Part shown: in pieces, positions 12,501 to 23,247 of the stretch
Layout of the letters: each line of letters opens with the position of its first letter
Position numbering within the stretch: position 1 is the stretch's first letter
NCBI RefSeq assembly: GCF_000208865.1
Contig: NC_018392.1
Span: 2,252,793-2,316,792 of the forward strand
DNA: 64,000 nucleotides
Source: Neospora caninum Liverpool
Taxonomy: Eukaryota; Apicomplexa; Conoidasida; Eucoccidiorida; Sarcocystidae
Direction: 5' to 3'
Notes under the pieces: model-generated
What the model was told of the DNA's origin: nothing
Databases searched by the model: none
The model's input: only the letters and a program-made list of their open reading frames with translations
Position numbers and translations under genes: made by a program

Positions 12501-14874
12501 TGCGAAGCCGAAAGATGAAGGCGACACAAGGAAGGAAAGGAAGCGAAGAAGGCTGGGACCTCCTGGTTCCGGCCGACCTCCTCATTCAGGCCTTGACACA
12601 GCAGTGGGAAGTGCTATACATTCACCTGCAGCAGGCGATGGAAAGGGTTCTCGATTCAGATGTGGTAAGGAAAGGAAAAGCGACGGAAATTGGGGCACAC
12701 GCAGTTTCTTTCACGCGGCGCATGCCAGCTGCGCGAGTCATCTGTAGGCGAGGCCGCCCAGAAAGGAAAAGGCCGCGGGTGGGGCCGAACCGGACACTCG
12801 CACACGCGATGGCACATGCCCTGTGCCTTTTTTGTGTGTGTTGTTTCAGTGCGGCCCACAGCCAGCGACTTCGCCCATCCTGTCCTTCAACGCGTTTTCT
12901 TCCTTTCTCCATCGCCTGCGCCCGGAACGTTCACTGTCTCCAAATCACCGGCTGTCTCTGTATCGTCGCGCGCTCTTTGCTGCGGCGTCCCGAATCCACC
13001 CTCTCTGCGCCTCCCTCCATTCTTCTTCGCTCGCAGCCCTCCTTCTGCACCAAACTCACCTTCTCGCCTTTCCGTTGCCTTTCCCTGCCTCGCCTTTCCT
13101 CGCTCTGGGCCCAGAGCCTCAGGCGGAGCCGTCGGAGGACGACTCGGCAGAAGACGCCGACGGCGCGAAGGCGAAGGGAACACAGAGCCCTCCCTCGCTG
13201 CGCAGTGAAGACGCGCTTTCACGGGGTACGCCTCGCGTAGTGCAGCTCTGCGACTTGGGTTCCTCTGAAGGCAGTCCCGTGTCGCCCCCAAGTCTTTCCT
13301 CTTTGTCCTACGAGTGTCGCCTGGCGGCGTTCATCGTGGATGCACTTGTGCACTTTCTCTGCACAGAGGCGCCTGGCCTTCTTCACTCAGGTCCCCGCGA
13401 CATTCGACAGGCGGCCTTTGCGTCCGCGAGGGAAGAGGCGCAGGAAACACCGAGGCGCTCCGAGGCTGCAGCAAACCCGGAAAGCTCTCGTGTGGCCTTC
13501 GCCGCAGAACACAAGATACGCAGTGATACCCTCTCCAGAGCCAGAGTTGCCGTGGTTGTGAAATCGAACAAGAAGAACGCAGAGGCAGGGAACGACACAG
13601 AAGGCAGGCAGAGAGGTGACGAGGGAAAACCCGATTCACGATGGGAAGCGAACAAAGGAGGCACGTCCTCGAAAGGACACATTTTCTCTGCGTCCGGTGC
13701 CCCGGCAGAGAAGATCGACGGAAGGGAGCAGAGAGAGTACAGACTGGTGCATCAACTCCTCAGCTGGTGCGCTTCTCCAGAAGGATACAGGCCTCTGTAC
13801 GCCGGAGATGCCGCTGCAGCTCCACAGAAAAGCGAGGACGCCGCCCGAACACAACCTGCCTCGAGTGTCGTCGAAGCCTTTGCTGTCAGCGCGCCCATCC
13901 GAAACTTGGAGTACATCAATCCCGGAGCCGCGGTGGAAGCCGCCAAAGATCTCGATCGCTCCGCCTCCCAACAGGTGAAAAAGAGCTAACGAGACTCGAC
14001 CGCCCCCTTTGTCCTTCTCTCCACGCCAAAGCTCTGATGACTGTACTGCCTATTTCATTTGTCGACCTGTCTACGCGCACCTGGAGATTCCTTGCGGCAC
14101 GTCAGTGGAAACGTAGGACGGAGACGCACAGGAGACGAGGGCGCCTCGCCTTTTGTCCTCTATATGAATTCGTCGACAGAGTCTTCGAACCCCGAGACAG
14201 AGACAGAGTCACCACGTGCTTTACGGCTACCGTGGGAACTGGGTTGCTTTCCAACGGGTTGGGGCATGCTCATGTGCTGTTTTTGCACAGACTGGAGACC
14301 CTAGGCGTGTGTTGCTTGGACGCTATTGAGATGCTTCCATTTGTTCTCTCCCGTTTTCCATTCTTTCCCCTGTCTCCGCTCGCCCTCTCCTCGCACCCTC
14401 TGCTTCAGAACGCACCGGCGGCCCTCCTTCTCGCCAAGATCTACGCGGTGCTCCGAGACCTCCTGGCAGTTGTCGGCGATTCAGAGCTGCTCGCACCCGT
14501 CTGCTACGCTTTGGCTTCGCCCGACGCGCACTCCCCGTACTCGGATTTCCCCTCGGGCGTCTCTCCCCAGTCTCCGTTCACGCCGGGACGCGGTCGCCTC
14601 TCGCTTCTGACGAAAGATCAAAGAGACGAAGACGTCGCCGCCAGCCGCCTCGACAGCGAAACACTCCACGACGTTCTGCGCAGTGTGTGGAACGCCCTCG
14701 AAAGAGCGGCTACCCTGACTGTCGAGTACATGGAAGCAGCGAGGACAGAGTACCAGGCTGCCGCCTTCGCCAGAATGAAACACGGCGCTTCTGTCAAGGA
14801 CGCCCTACGAGACCTGGCCCGACTGTACAGAGACCAGGTGCACGCAAACAAAATGCATTTACATTTATATATAC

Positions 14875-14913
<39 letters not shown>

Positions 14914-15462
14914 GACGTGAACACGTCCACATAGTTGGGTATCTATAAAAGTATCCAGGAGTATATCACGGTCTCTACGAGAGTATTTGTTGGTGTATTC
15001 GTATGAACCGCTCAAGCGGGATAGACGTACACGTGGGAGGAGTGAAATACGCATTACAGAAAAGACGTACACGTAAGGTGCGCTTCCTCTGTGTCCCCCC
15101 AGAGCACGAAACGTCTGGATGCACATCTCGATCGGCAACCCTGCAGAATCGCTTGTGGAAGCGGAAAGAGAGACCGAAGCTGAGGGCGAAAAACAAAACA
15201 ATGCTGAACACGGAAGGAAAGCATGTTTCTCCTCCTGTGTTTATAGGTGGACAGGCTTTTTATCCTCAGTGTAGGCAGTAACGCATTCAGTGCCGCTCTT
15301 GAACAGCAAAGTGCCCGAGAGCAACTGAGCCTGCTTTACCGTCAAAGTCTTGAGTTGGAGCGACGGCAGTTAGAGCTCCACGATGCGCTCCACGGTTTCT
15401 CTGAGGCGGAAGAGAAGAAGGGCGAGGGAGGAGAAAACCGAGAGACAGAAGTGGAGAATTAA
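6560..15462 (+). CDS. very large coiled-coil protein, function unknown
   Basis: Four coding exons fit exactly: 6560-12664, 12850-13974, 14409-14837 and 15247-15462. All three introns are GT-AG and phase 0, giving 2,624 residues. The first ATG after an in-frame TAA (6527) was taken as start. The first 600 residues are Ser/Pro/Arg-rich and probably disordered. Residues about 640-795 are a long helical, coiled-coil block with a heptad-rich Glu/Leu/Arg stretch. About 815-880 and 960-1015 look beta-rich and could be one split sandwich domain. Several helical patches follow (about 1600-1635, 1705-1760, 1850-1890, 2000-2035), separated by low-complexity linkers, and the final 200 residues are helical again. 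The patch order resembles, from memory only, helical domains of protist flagellar or cytoskeletal proteins. I first considered a gamma-tubulin complex component but found no convincing GRIP motif. The 2,035-codon first exon could hide in-frame introns. Confidence 0.75.
14866..14913. repeat. TA microsatellite
   Basis: About 48 bases of nearly pure TA dinucleotide with two TACATA interruptions, inside the third intron (14838-15246) of the large plus-strand gene. Likely length-polymorphic between strains. Confidence 0.95.
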
Positions 15463-16962
15463 CTCGAATCCGCAGGCGCAACACGACAGCTCGAAAAAAA
15501 ACGGCATGGAAACGAAACAGACGGAGCGACAACAAAGAACCGCCAGTGGGGAATGAAGGCGCAAAGGCCGCAGGAGTCGGAGCAGCTTGGTATTGGCGGG
15601 TGTTGTCATTCGAGCAAAACCCTCCTGGAAAGCAATAGGACGGAAACCGGAAACTGCTGATAGAAGTGGAGCAAAAACAGACACGACGGGAGAACGAACA
15701 GGTTAATTGGGGGGGAAATGAAGGAGTGACATTCCAGAACTGAATCCTGGAAACAAAGGCATTCAAGCTCTCAACCAGTAGTCCACCCTACAGGAAATGC
15801 TCCCGAGAAAAAGGTAGTATGTAGAAACCTAGGAATCCTCTTTGACGATGGGTAACAGGGAGTCTAGTTTCAGGTGTATGCTGATAAGGTTTATACAAAC
15901 TACCTTTTTCTGGGAAATAAATTGGCAGTGCATGCCCTGAGTACGCAAGAAACAGGAAAGGCTACACCCGCGATAAAAACGATAAAAACAATTAATCTGG
16001 CAGGTATCGACGGTTGAGAGCACGGACGACGCGAAGAATGGAGGCGGTTAGCGGTAGAGAGGCCCCAGGCTGCAGCGGACCGAAGGCGTCATGGAGACGG
16101 AAGAGAAACCCAAGGAATACGTGGTGCGGAGGCGAAGCGGGAGGAAATGAGAGGAACAGAACATGCAGTCTTTCAGAACTGCGTTTCCTTTATTCGTGTC
16201 GCCTTCCCTTTGGTTTTTGCCACCCGTTTGTCTGCCGGTCGTTCGTCAGTTCACCAAATCGAGCCGGAAATGCAAAGGCGACTACGAAATCGTCAAAGCA
16301 TTCACGGATAGCAGCACTCTGGAAGTTTTTGTTCTTTTGGCTATGGCAAACTGCTTCTTCTTCTCTGGTGCAGGACCGATTGCTGTTCTCTCGTTCGGCC
16401 TGTCTGACCTCTACACTGCCACTCCCGGTAAACGGGGTTGGAAACAAAATTGTGATGTGAGCTGCTCTCTCGCCGTTACTCGCCTTCCTGGGGCTTTGTG
16501 TGGGTTGTCTTCACACGAATCACCGGCTGTCAGTTTGTTTCCCATTTTAGCTCTGGTCGCTTCACCAGACGCGGTAGAGCACTGCATTCCACGCGTCGAC
16601 AAGATGGATATGGGTTTTACGAGCTTGCATGCGCGCCACCGTAACTGAAAGGATCCATGCGAAGAAACCCGCTGAGCAATGCTGCAGTCGATTGCGCGTG
16701 GCCAGGAGTGTACAGCATTGCATGCACTTGTTATAACCTGCACAATATGACAGAAGCAGCCGGATACCCGCCTCGAGGTGAAGACCAGCACCACGGGACT
16801 GATCTATGCGCAACTCTGGCGTCTGGCTAGACAATTGGTAGCGAGGGACAGAGCTGGAAAAAGACAAAAAAGACTCCGCAGAGCGTGATCGCGAGAGTCA
16901 AAGATACACCAATGTGTGGAAAATGGGAGAACACGCCCGGAACAGAAAAAAATCGAGAGTGG
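15463..16962. other. convergent intergenic region, 3' UTRs
   Basis: Lies between the 3' end of the plus-strand giant gene and the 3' end of the minus-strand kinase, so it should carry both 3' UTRs and poly(A) sites. A 161-codon plus-strand ORF at 16163-16648 starts with ATG but shows no domain and no splice support. TGCATGC-type elements occur near 16626 and 16720. No gene is called. Confidence 0.5.
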
Positions 16963-19900
16963 TCAACGGGGCTGTTTCATCCAAGGGTGGTCCCGAACTT
17001 GAGATGACGTCAAGCGCGTGCTTGCGTCTTTGGAAAGAAGGCCTCTGCAGGCACACGCGAATACCCAGAGACATGCAGCGGGAAGAAAGACGAGGATACA
17101 AATCGATCCGTTCACATGTGATCCAGGCATTTGTATGTGTACATACAGAAAGAGAAGTGTATTGCCGCAACCTGACAACAGGGGAGGCGTGGATGCATGC
17201 AGACGTATCTACGCATATCCACGTACGCGAACGGACGCACAAAAACGCATCCGTATGGCGCCCTTAAGAATGACTGCGCGCATCCATGTAGACAACCCTC
17301 CGTCTGCATAGGCTCGGTGTGTACACGCTCGGTGTGGAGCCTAGGACGCGAGAAAACAAGTTTAGAGACACGTGCAGGAATTCACGTTCAGGAGATACCC
17401 ACAGGGAGTACAAACTGTTGAAGGGTAGCTCTCTGCAGTCACCGAAAGGCTCGAAGCCAGAGGAAACGTAGACGTTCTCTTTCCAATCACCAAACGTCGG
17501 ACGAAACGCACCGTATAAGATTCTTCACATCGTCGCTGAGGTGTCTGTACTCAGGAAAGGTGACATCGTCGGACATGATCGCCGCCACCAGCGCGAGGCC
17601 GGTGTCCCCGCCGCTGCAAACACACATCGCAGGGGTAGCGAGCCTACAAAACGCCTCACGATAGCCATATGGAAGTCGCATCTTTTAGGAAAACAACGCG
17701 ACGATGCGGACTCGCCCTCCCCCAGAGTGGCGGGGTGGGAGAAAGAGCGTAGAGCCAAGACACACAGTACGCACACGCTGTCGCAAGAGACAAATCGCCC
17801 GCCGAGCAAAGTGGAACACGACAGCGCTCAAGACGCGCGGTCGTCGGCCCCGCGTCTAGGTTCGTAGCTGCATCTCTACCTATGCATGGATGTGTGTCTA
17901 CAAAGCAGCCGAAATTGTTAGAGGGCCCTCCATGCGCTCGCCGAGACTGATACGATAGGCAGAGACACTCATCGACCTTCTGTGCACGATCACTTCTCGC
18001 AATGAGGGCAGACGCGCCCGGCCATCACGTTAGCTCGCGAAGCGTGTCGCTCTACCTCTCTATGCCTGCATGCGCCTGCATGTGCCTGCATGCGCCTGCC
18101 GAGTCACATGTCTCCCTCGCGCCACAGATCCATCGCGTGTGCACCTGTCCTGCGTCTCGGACCAGCACACGTGTGGTCTTGAGGGCGCAAGAGACGTGCT
18201 TACGCGAAAAACGGTGGGCGTCCGAGAAGAAGACAATACAGGCAAACTCCCACACTCCACAGATCTCGGCTTCGGCCATCGTAGCCTTCTTCCTTGGCGA
18301 TGCCCAGACATTCGGGAGGCGTGAAGAGGCGCGTACCCTCTGCAGTTCAAGTCACACCAGAAGCAACGGAAGGCAGGAACCCGTTGTCGCAAGGCCATTT
18401 CGTCACTTCCCACAGACACGCACCAGCTGGATGCTGTGCCCGTCTGCAGGCGCACGCGCGCCGACGAAGAGACACGAGAGCCCGAACGCCAGGAAACGAA
18501 GCGCGAAAAAGAGAAACACCGCATTCAACAGCGCGGAGGGAGTTACACACAAACGCGAGTTCGACTACGCTGCGTCACCTTGGCATTCGCGTTTCGCTCC
18601 TCATCCATTGTTCTATCCTGTCTCCAAGGTCTCCCTAGTTTGTTGTTTGAATTGCGGCGGCTGTCCTTTCCATCTTCTCTTTCGAAACTCTCGAGCGACG
18701 CGACTGCCGTGCTCCGCCATCGTCGCGAACGCAGCTGTCTGAGCACCAGAGGTCCTCTCTCTTTTGACAGCCCTAGCCTTTTCTGCCCCGTCGCTCCACC
18801 GTTCCGTACACCTGGATTCTCCAGAAGTCGCTCACCTGAATCCCAAATCGTGCAGCGGTCGTCCGCAGTGACCGACGCTGTGTTGAAGTCCACGAGTTTC
18901 CACACACACTTGCGTCGTTCTTCGTCCAGGTTGACTGAGCCTTTCCAACTGAGGAACGATTCGTAGGCCGCGAGGTCTGAGTGAGAGTCCTGCGTTCGCG
19001 TCCTCAGTCTTCTTCCGCGTTCTTCCCGATCCACTTCGTCTTGCTCTGCTTCGCCCGCGCCTCTTTTCGTCTCCCCCCACTGGTCTCTGACGGCTTCTTC
19101 AGTCTCTGCTCTCGCCTGCGCTCTCTCTCCCCCCGGCTGTCTCCGAGAATCCAGGGAATTCCGGAAAGAGAACGAGATGTCTTTCGTCCGGCAGCCGGAG
19201 AAAGCGTCGTCTCCATAGAAGACTGTCGAAGCAAGAGATAAGACGCGCCGACCCCCAACAGTGCGTTCGAACATCGCCTGACCTCGGCAAATGAGAGACG
19301 GGAAGTCTCCCGTGGACACGCTATCGCTCGTTCTCTTCCTCGGGCCTGAGACAGAGGAGGCTACGAGAGAAGGCAAATCCGCCCCTGGTCGCCGCTTCCG
19401 AGGAGAAGAAAAAGACAGATTTGCAGGCGAAGGCCAGCGCGAGAGAGAGGACGAGGGCGCATCCTCCGTCCATTCTTCCCCTGATTCGGCCGGTGAACGC
19501 GATGGAGCGTCTCGGCTCTTTTCTGGTCGAAACAAGCGCGCAAAATACGCGTCATAGGGACTGATGTTTCCCGATGCGACCTCTGCAGCCGTTAAGAAAG
19601 AAGGCGAGACGGCGATGCTTTTCACGTCTTCCTTCTCGAAGAAAAAGTCGTCATCCTCGGTTGCCTCCTGGCTGTCGCAGGCCACGGCCTCCTTCATCGC
19701 CTCAAGACCGTTGCCCGACACAGCCTCTTCTTCGAAGCCTGAGACTCGGTTGACGGAGCTCGGGGAGCGGTGATTGGTGGGAGGGGGGAAGGAAGAAGAG
19801 GGAGACGAAGAGGGCGACAGCGGGAGAGACAGTGAGACGAGCCACTCTGAAGGCAAAACAAGGAAAGAGAGTTGTTCCCAAACAACTGTCTCGTGTTGAC

Positions 19901-22900
19901 TGGCTGAAATAAATTTCACAAATGCATCAGTCAAAGCACGCTGGATTTCCACACGGAGAACAAACGACCGCAGCCGTCCAGGCGCCGAGCCTTCGAAGGA
20001 CGCGCATGGAAAGCGAGCTTGAGGACCAGCAAAAAGGGGACACTCTCGAACGGGTTTGTGAGAAAAGCGAACGACCGAAGTAAACGCGTGACAACCTACA
20101 AAAGGCAATATAAAATGTAATACAAAGAATCGTTTTAATCTCCAACCTTTTGCTGTATGCGTGCGCTGCAGCCCATCAACTGGTCGCCTATGGGTACGGT
20201 GCCGATACAGACAAAAGTATGTACCACACTCGCAAATATATCGCTTGCAGAAACGCTGTCAGGGCTTCTTCCAAGAGGACAGGAACCGCGGTAGACACTG
20301 GAGCAGAGATTCCGTTTTAGTCGGGTGAGACGGCAACGACAACGGCATTGGACGGGGATGACTAGCGCAAGAGAGAGCAGAGACGATCACAAGAACGAAA
20401 CAGGTAGTTAGTTACCTGCAGGCGGTGGCGACACGGCAAGAATGTTTTGGGGTTTTACGTCCTTGTGCACAATCCGCAAAGAATGGAGATAGTCGAGAGC
20501 GTCGAGGAGCTGAAGAGGGAGCAAAAGCACAGACACAGAGACAACGAGGGTGACAACAGAACCAGACAATGACAGGGAAGCATGAAAAAGGACTGGACAC
20601 AAGCGGAGGTGATGCCCGTGTCGAGAGGTGGAAACCACACGACAAAACACAGCCTGTACAGATGACCGCAAAAAAATTGGTGTCTCCTCTGCTTAACGAT
20701 TCTGTTATCTTTCATCCTCTGTCTCACATCCCCAGCAAGCATGCACAAAGCTGGGAAGCTCCGCGGCACGAAACGGGCGTTAGCCCAGACGCGTGTCACG
20801 CCGGAACGCCGGGGAAGCGCTTATACAGTGAAGGCTAAGGGGAAAAAACTAAGGGAACGAGGGGTGTTACTGTGTGCAAGGAGACCTAAAGAGACGACCG
20901 GTATTGTTTTGTGCCAGAAAACGACACCTAAAAGGAAGCGTATAGATATGTGCAGACATCTACCTCATGCAGTGTTCGCCATAAAGTGCGTCGATTCCTT
21001 TCCCACTCCCCGCCTCGACTCGACCCTCTGGTGTCTCCTCCGCAGACGGCGAGCACGCCGGTCGACACATCGGGCAGTACCATTCGCAATCCCGTAGCCG
21101 CGGACACAGCGAAGAAGCGAGGGAGTCTTCTGTGCAACGGCAACGCCTCCTGCGTCTTCCACGTTGGTATACAAAACCGCCCGGAGGGCCCAAAACGCCT
21201 ATCGGTGTCAGGGTCGAGTAGAAAAGTGAAAACCCACATAGGCGCCTCGACCAAGCGTGCCGCAAAACGCGAGGTGAAAACGGGAGCTTCCTCGAGACAA
21301 GTACCTGCGCAGTGATCTCGCGAGCGGCCTCCTCCGTGTACACCCGGATTTCCGAATTGTGTTTCCCTGTGCCGAGTCTCTTGGCATCTTTTCGGTCGGC
21401 AGACGGGACGTGGAAGGCCTGAGCGCCTTCGTTCCACGTCATCAACGCATGGGGGAGTAGTTGAAGAAGCAGACGGCATTCGCCTCGTCGTTTGTCGTCC
21501 ACGACGCCGTAGAGAGGACAAATGTGGCGGTGGTGAAGCGAACACTGGATGAGAATTTCGCCTCGGACCTGTGGACCGAAGGAGCAACGGATACATTCAA
21601 AGCGCAAGGAATGGACCACTTCGCAGAGGCCATGGGGCCTATGGTTTTCCGTTAGGGACGTTTTTGCGCGTTAAAGCACGCATGCGAAAAACCCACTGCT
21701 TGTGAGTGCAACTAAACACGTAACGCTGCACAATATGCGAGAACCTACCGTTCAGCTGCACTGTAGCTAGATGAGCTAGAGGTGATGTTCAGAGGAACAG
21801 GAAAAACGCTACACATCTTTTCACGTTGGTGGTGTCCTTCCTGGTATCAGGCCATGCGAGATTCCCCTGCTTAAGTTGCGTTCTGTACAACAGCGTTCAA
21901 GGGTGTCGTGTTCGACAACCTGCCTTCGATTGACGGTCCGGAAACCTTCGCTCGTTGCTCTTTCGGTAGAATGACGCGCACAAACACTCGCTCTGAGCAA
22001 CGCAGAGAAACGGTACCTTGTCCCATTCCGTGAGGAACTGCGGCCCACTGGGGCCAAAGGTCGCCGTGCGCGAGCGCCGAAGCGTGTGGGGGAGATAGGT
22101 CTGAGACACAGAGACGGCAGGCAGAGAGGAAGGACGGGCGCCGAAAAAGATGGGGACGGATGAGAAGAGAGGACACAGGAGACACACACGGAGCAGAAGG
22201 GCGAGAACAGCCTTTTGCGGACGCGCGGGGCAGCGTGGGATGCGCATGTCCATTGGACAGCTCGCGTTCGACTGTCGACTGATCTCCCTCTCTCTACTCA
22301 GAAGGATCAAGGCTCTTTCTCTCTGCTGCTTGTTGCTTCGAATCTCGCCTTCGCCCGTAGTCCAAGAGAGAAGGCCCTAAATAGGTATGTATATGGATCA
22401 TCGTCCACAACGGCTGCCTTCTGACGCTTCGTTAAGGCGAAAGGAGAGAAAAACGGTCGTCTGCCGAAAGTCGCGATTCTCGCTTGACAAATCCTCCAGG
22501 ACGAGAGCCCAGCGCAAGCACGTCGTCGCCACTTGTCGTTCCGCTGCGGAGACGCATTTCCCTCAGTGCCGAGAGAGGCGGTTCTCTTCCACAGCTAGCG
22601 GCGTGAAAAAACAGAGAGAAAATTTGTACCTTGATCGCTAGAGGGCGCAGCTCCGCAGCAAGATCGAGCGCAGCTGTGACTTTCCCGTACGTTCCCCGTC
22701 CATACACGCGACGGAGAAGAACGAGGTGGTTTACACACTTCAAAAGAACTTCATCGTCAGAGAGGGAGGACGCGTCTCTCTTCTCTCCACTTCTCCGTTT
22801 CTTTGCGGCGCCGCGACGCTCTTGCTCGCGCGCTTTACAAGACCACAGACGCGCACGGCAGGTCCAGAAGGCACCGCCATGTTTATCGCTTCGACGAACG

Positions 22901-23247
22901 AGGGCCTTGGCGAGTTCTGAGTCAAACGGAAGCGGGCGCGCTGGGAAACAAGCAGAGGAGGAAGCGGGCGCCCCAACTGATGGCGACAAAGAAGGGGAAG
23001 AAGGAGAAGAGGGGGAGGGAGAAGAAGAAGAGGGGGAGGGAGAAGAAGAAGAGGGGGAGGGAGAAGAAGAAGAGGGGGAAGAAGAAGGGGAAGGAGAAGA
23101 GGTACCTTTCTCTGGTATCTGGGGTACTGTGTAGGGCAACAGAGAGGGCGGGTGGCGAGACTTGGCGACGCGGAACGGCGAAGGCTCCTCAGAATCGTCA
23201 GGTAAGGAGACGCCGTCTTTTGGGACGAAGTCTCCGGTTGATGTCAT
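16963..23247 (-). CDS. Ser/Thr protein kinase, CaMKK/LKB1-like, with split catalytic core
   Basis: Eight exons join in frame on the minus strand: 23247-22630, 21990-21946, 21568-21305, 20509-20416, 19903-18836, 18339-18204, 17613-17512 and 17044-16963. They give 802 residues; every junction is GT-AG with matching phase. Visible motifs in order: glycine loop GRGTYG (183-188), LAIK lysine K206, helix-C Glu E225, HKDVKPQN (324-331; HRD has become HKD), DFN (679-681, replacing DFG), GTRLFTPPE (698-706, the APE region), DLW (722-724), [10 protein letters not shown] and HPW near the C-terminus. ATP-binding Lys, catalytic Asp326 and metal-binding Asp679 are all present, so it should be active. HKD and DFN are about 350 residues apart rather than about 13; the insertion (exon 5) is Ser/Arg/Glu-rich and probably disordered. 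The N-terminus carries Ser/Pro heptads. The subdomain VIII-XI sequence fits the CaMKK/LKB1 style best, by eye. Exon 2 (45 bases, weak gtttcc donor) is the least certain. Confidence 0.85.
18065..18100. repeat. 10-bp tandem repeat CCTGCATGYG
   Basis: About 3.5 copies of the decamer CCTGCATGYG in the sixth intron of the kinase gene (18203-17614 on the minus strand). Each unit contains a GCATGC- or GCATGT-type core, the sequence class bound by ApiAP2 factors in coccidia. Confidence 0.85.
23000..23080. repeat. 21-bp purine-rich tandem repeat coding Ser/Pro heptads
   Basis: Almost four copies of a 21-base unit made of GAA triplets followed by GGGGGAGGGA on the plus strand. It lies inside exon 1 of the minus-strand kinase, where each copy adds one Ser/Pro heptad (SPSPSSS) to the N-terminal extension. 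The unit is a multiple of three, so gain or loss of copies keeps the frame. The flanking purine tract extends from about 22987 to 23100. Confidence 0.9.

Noticed and set aside
6560..15462. Gamma-tubulin complex component assignment
   Set aside because: Considered for its length and helical C-terminus, but no convincing GRIP1/GRIP2 motifs could be found.
16163..16648. 161-codon plus-strand ORF in the convergent 3' region
   Set aside because: No domain, no splice signals, in expected UTR sequence.
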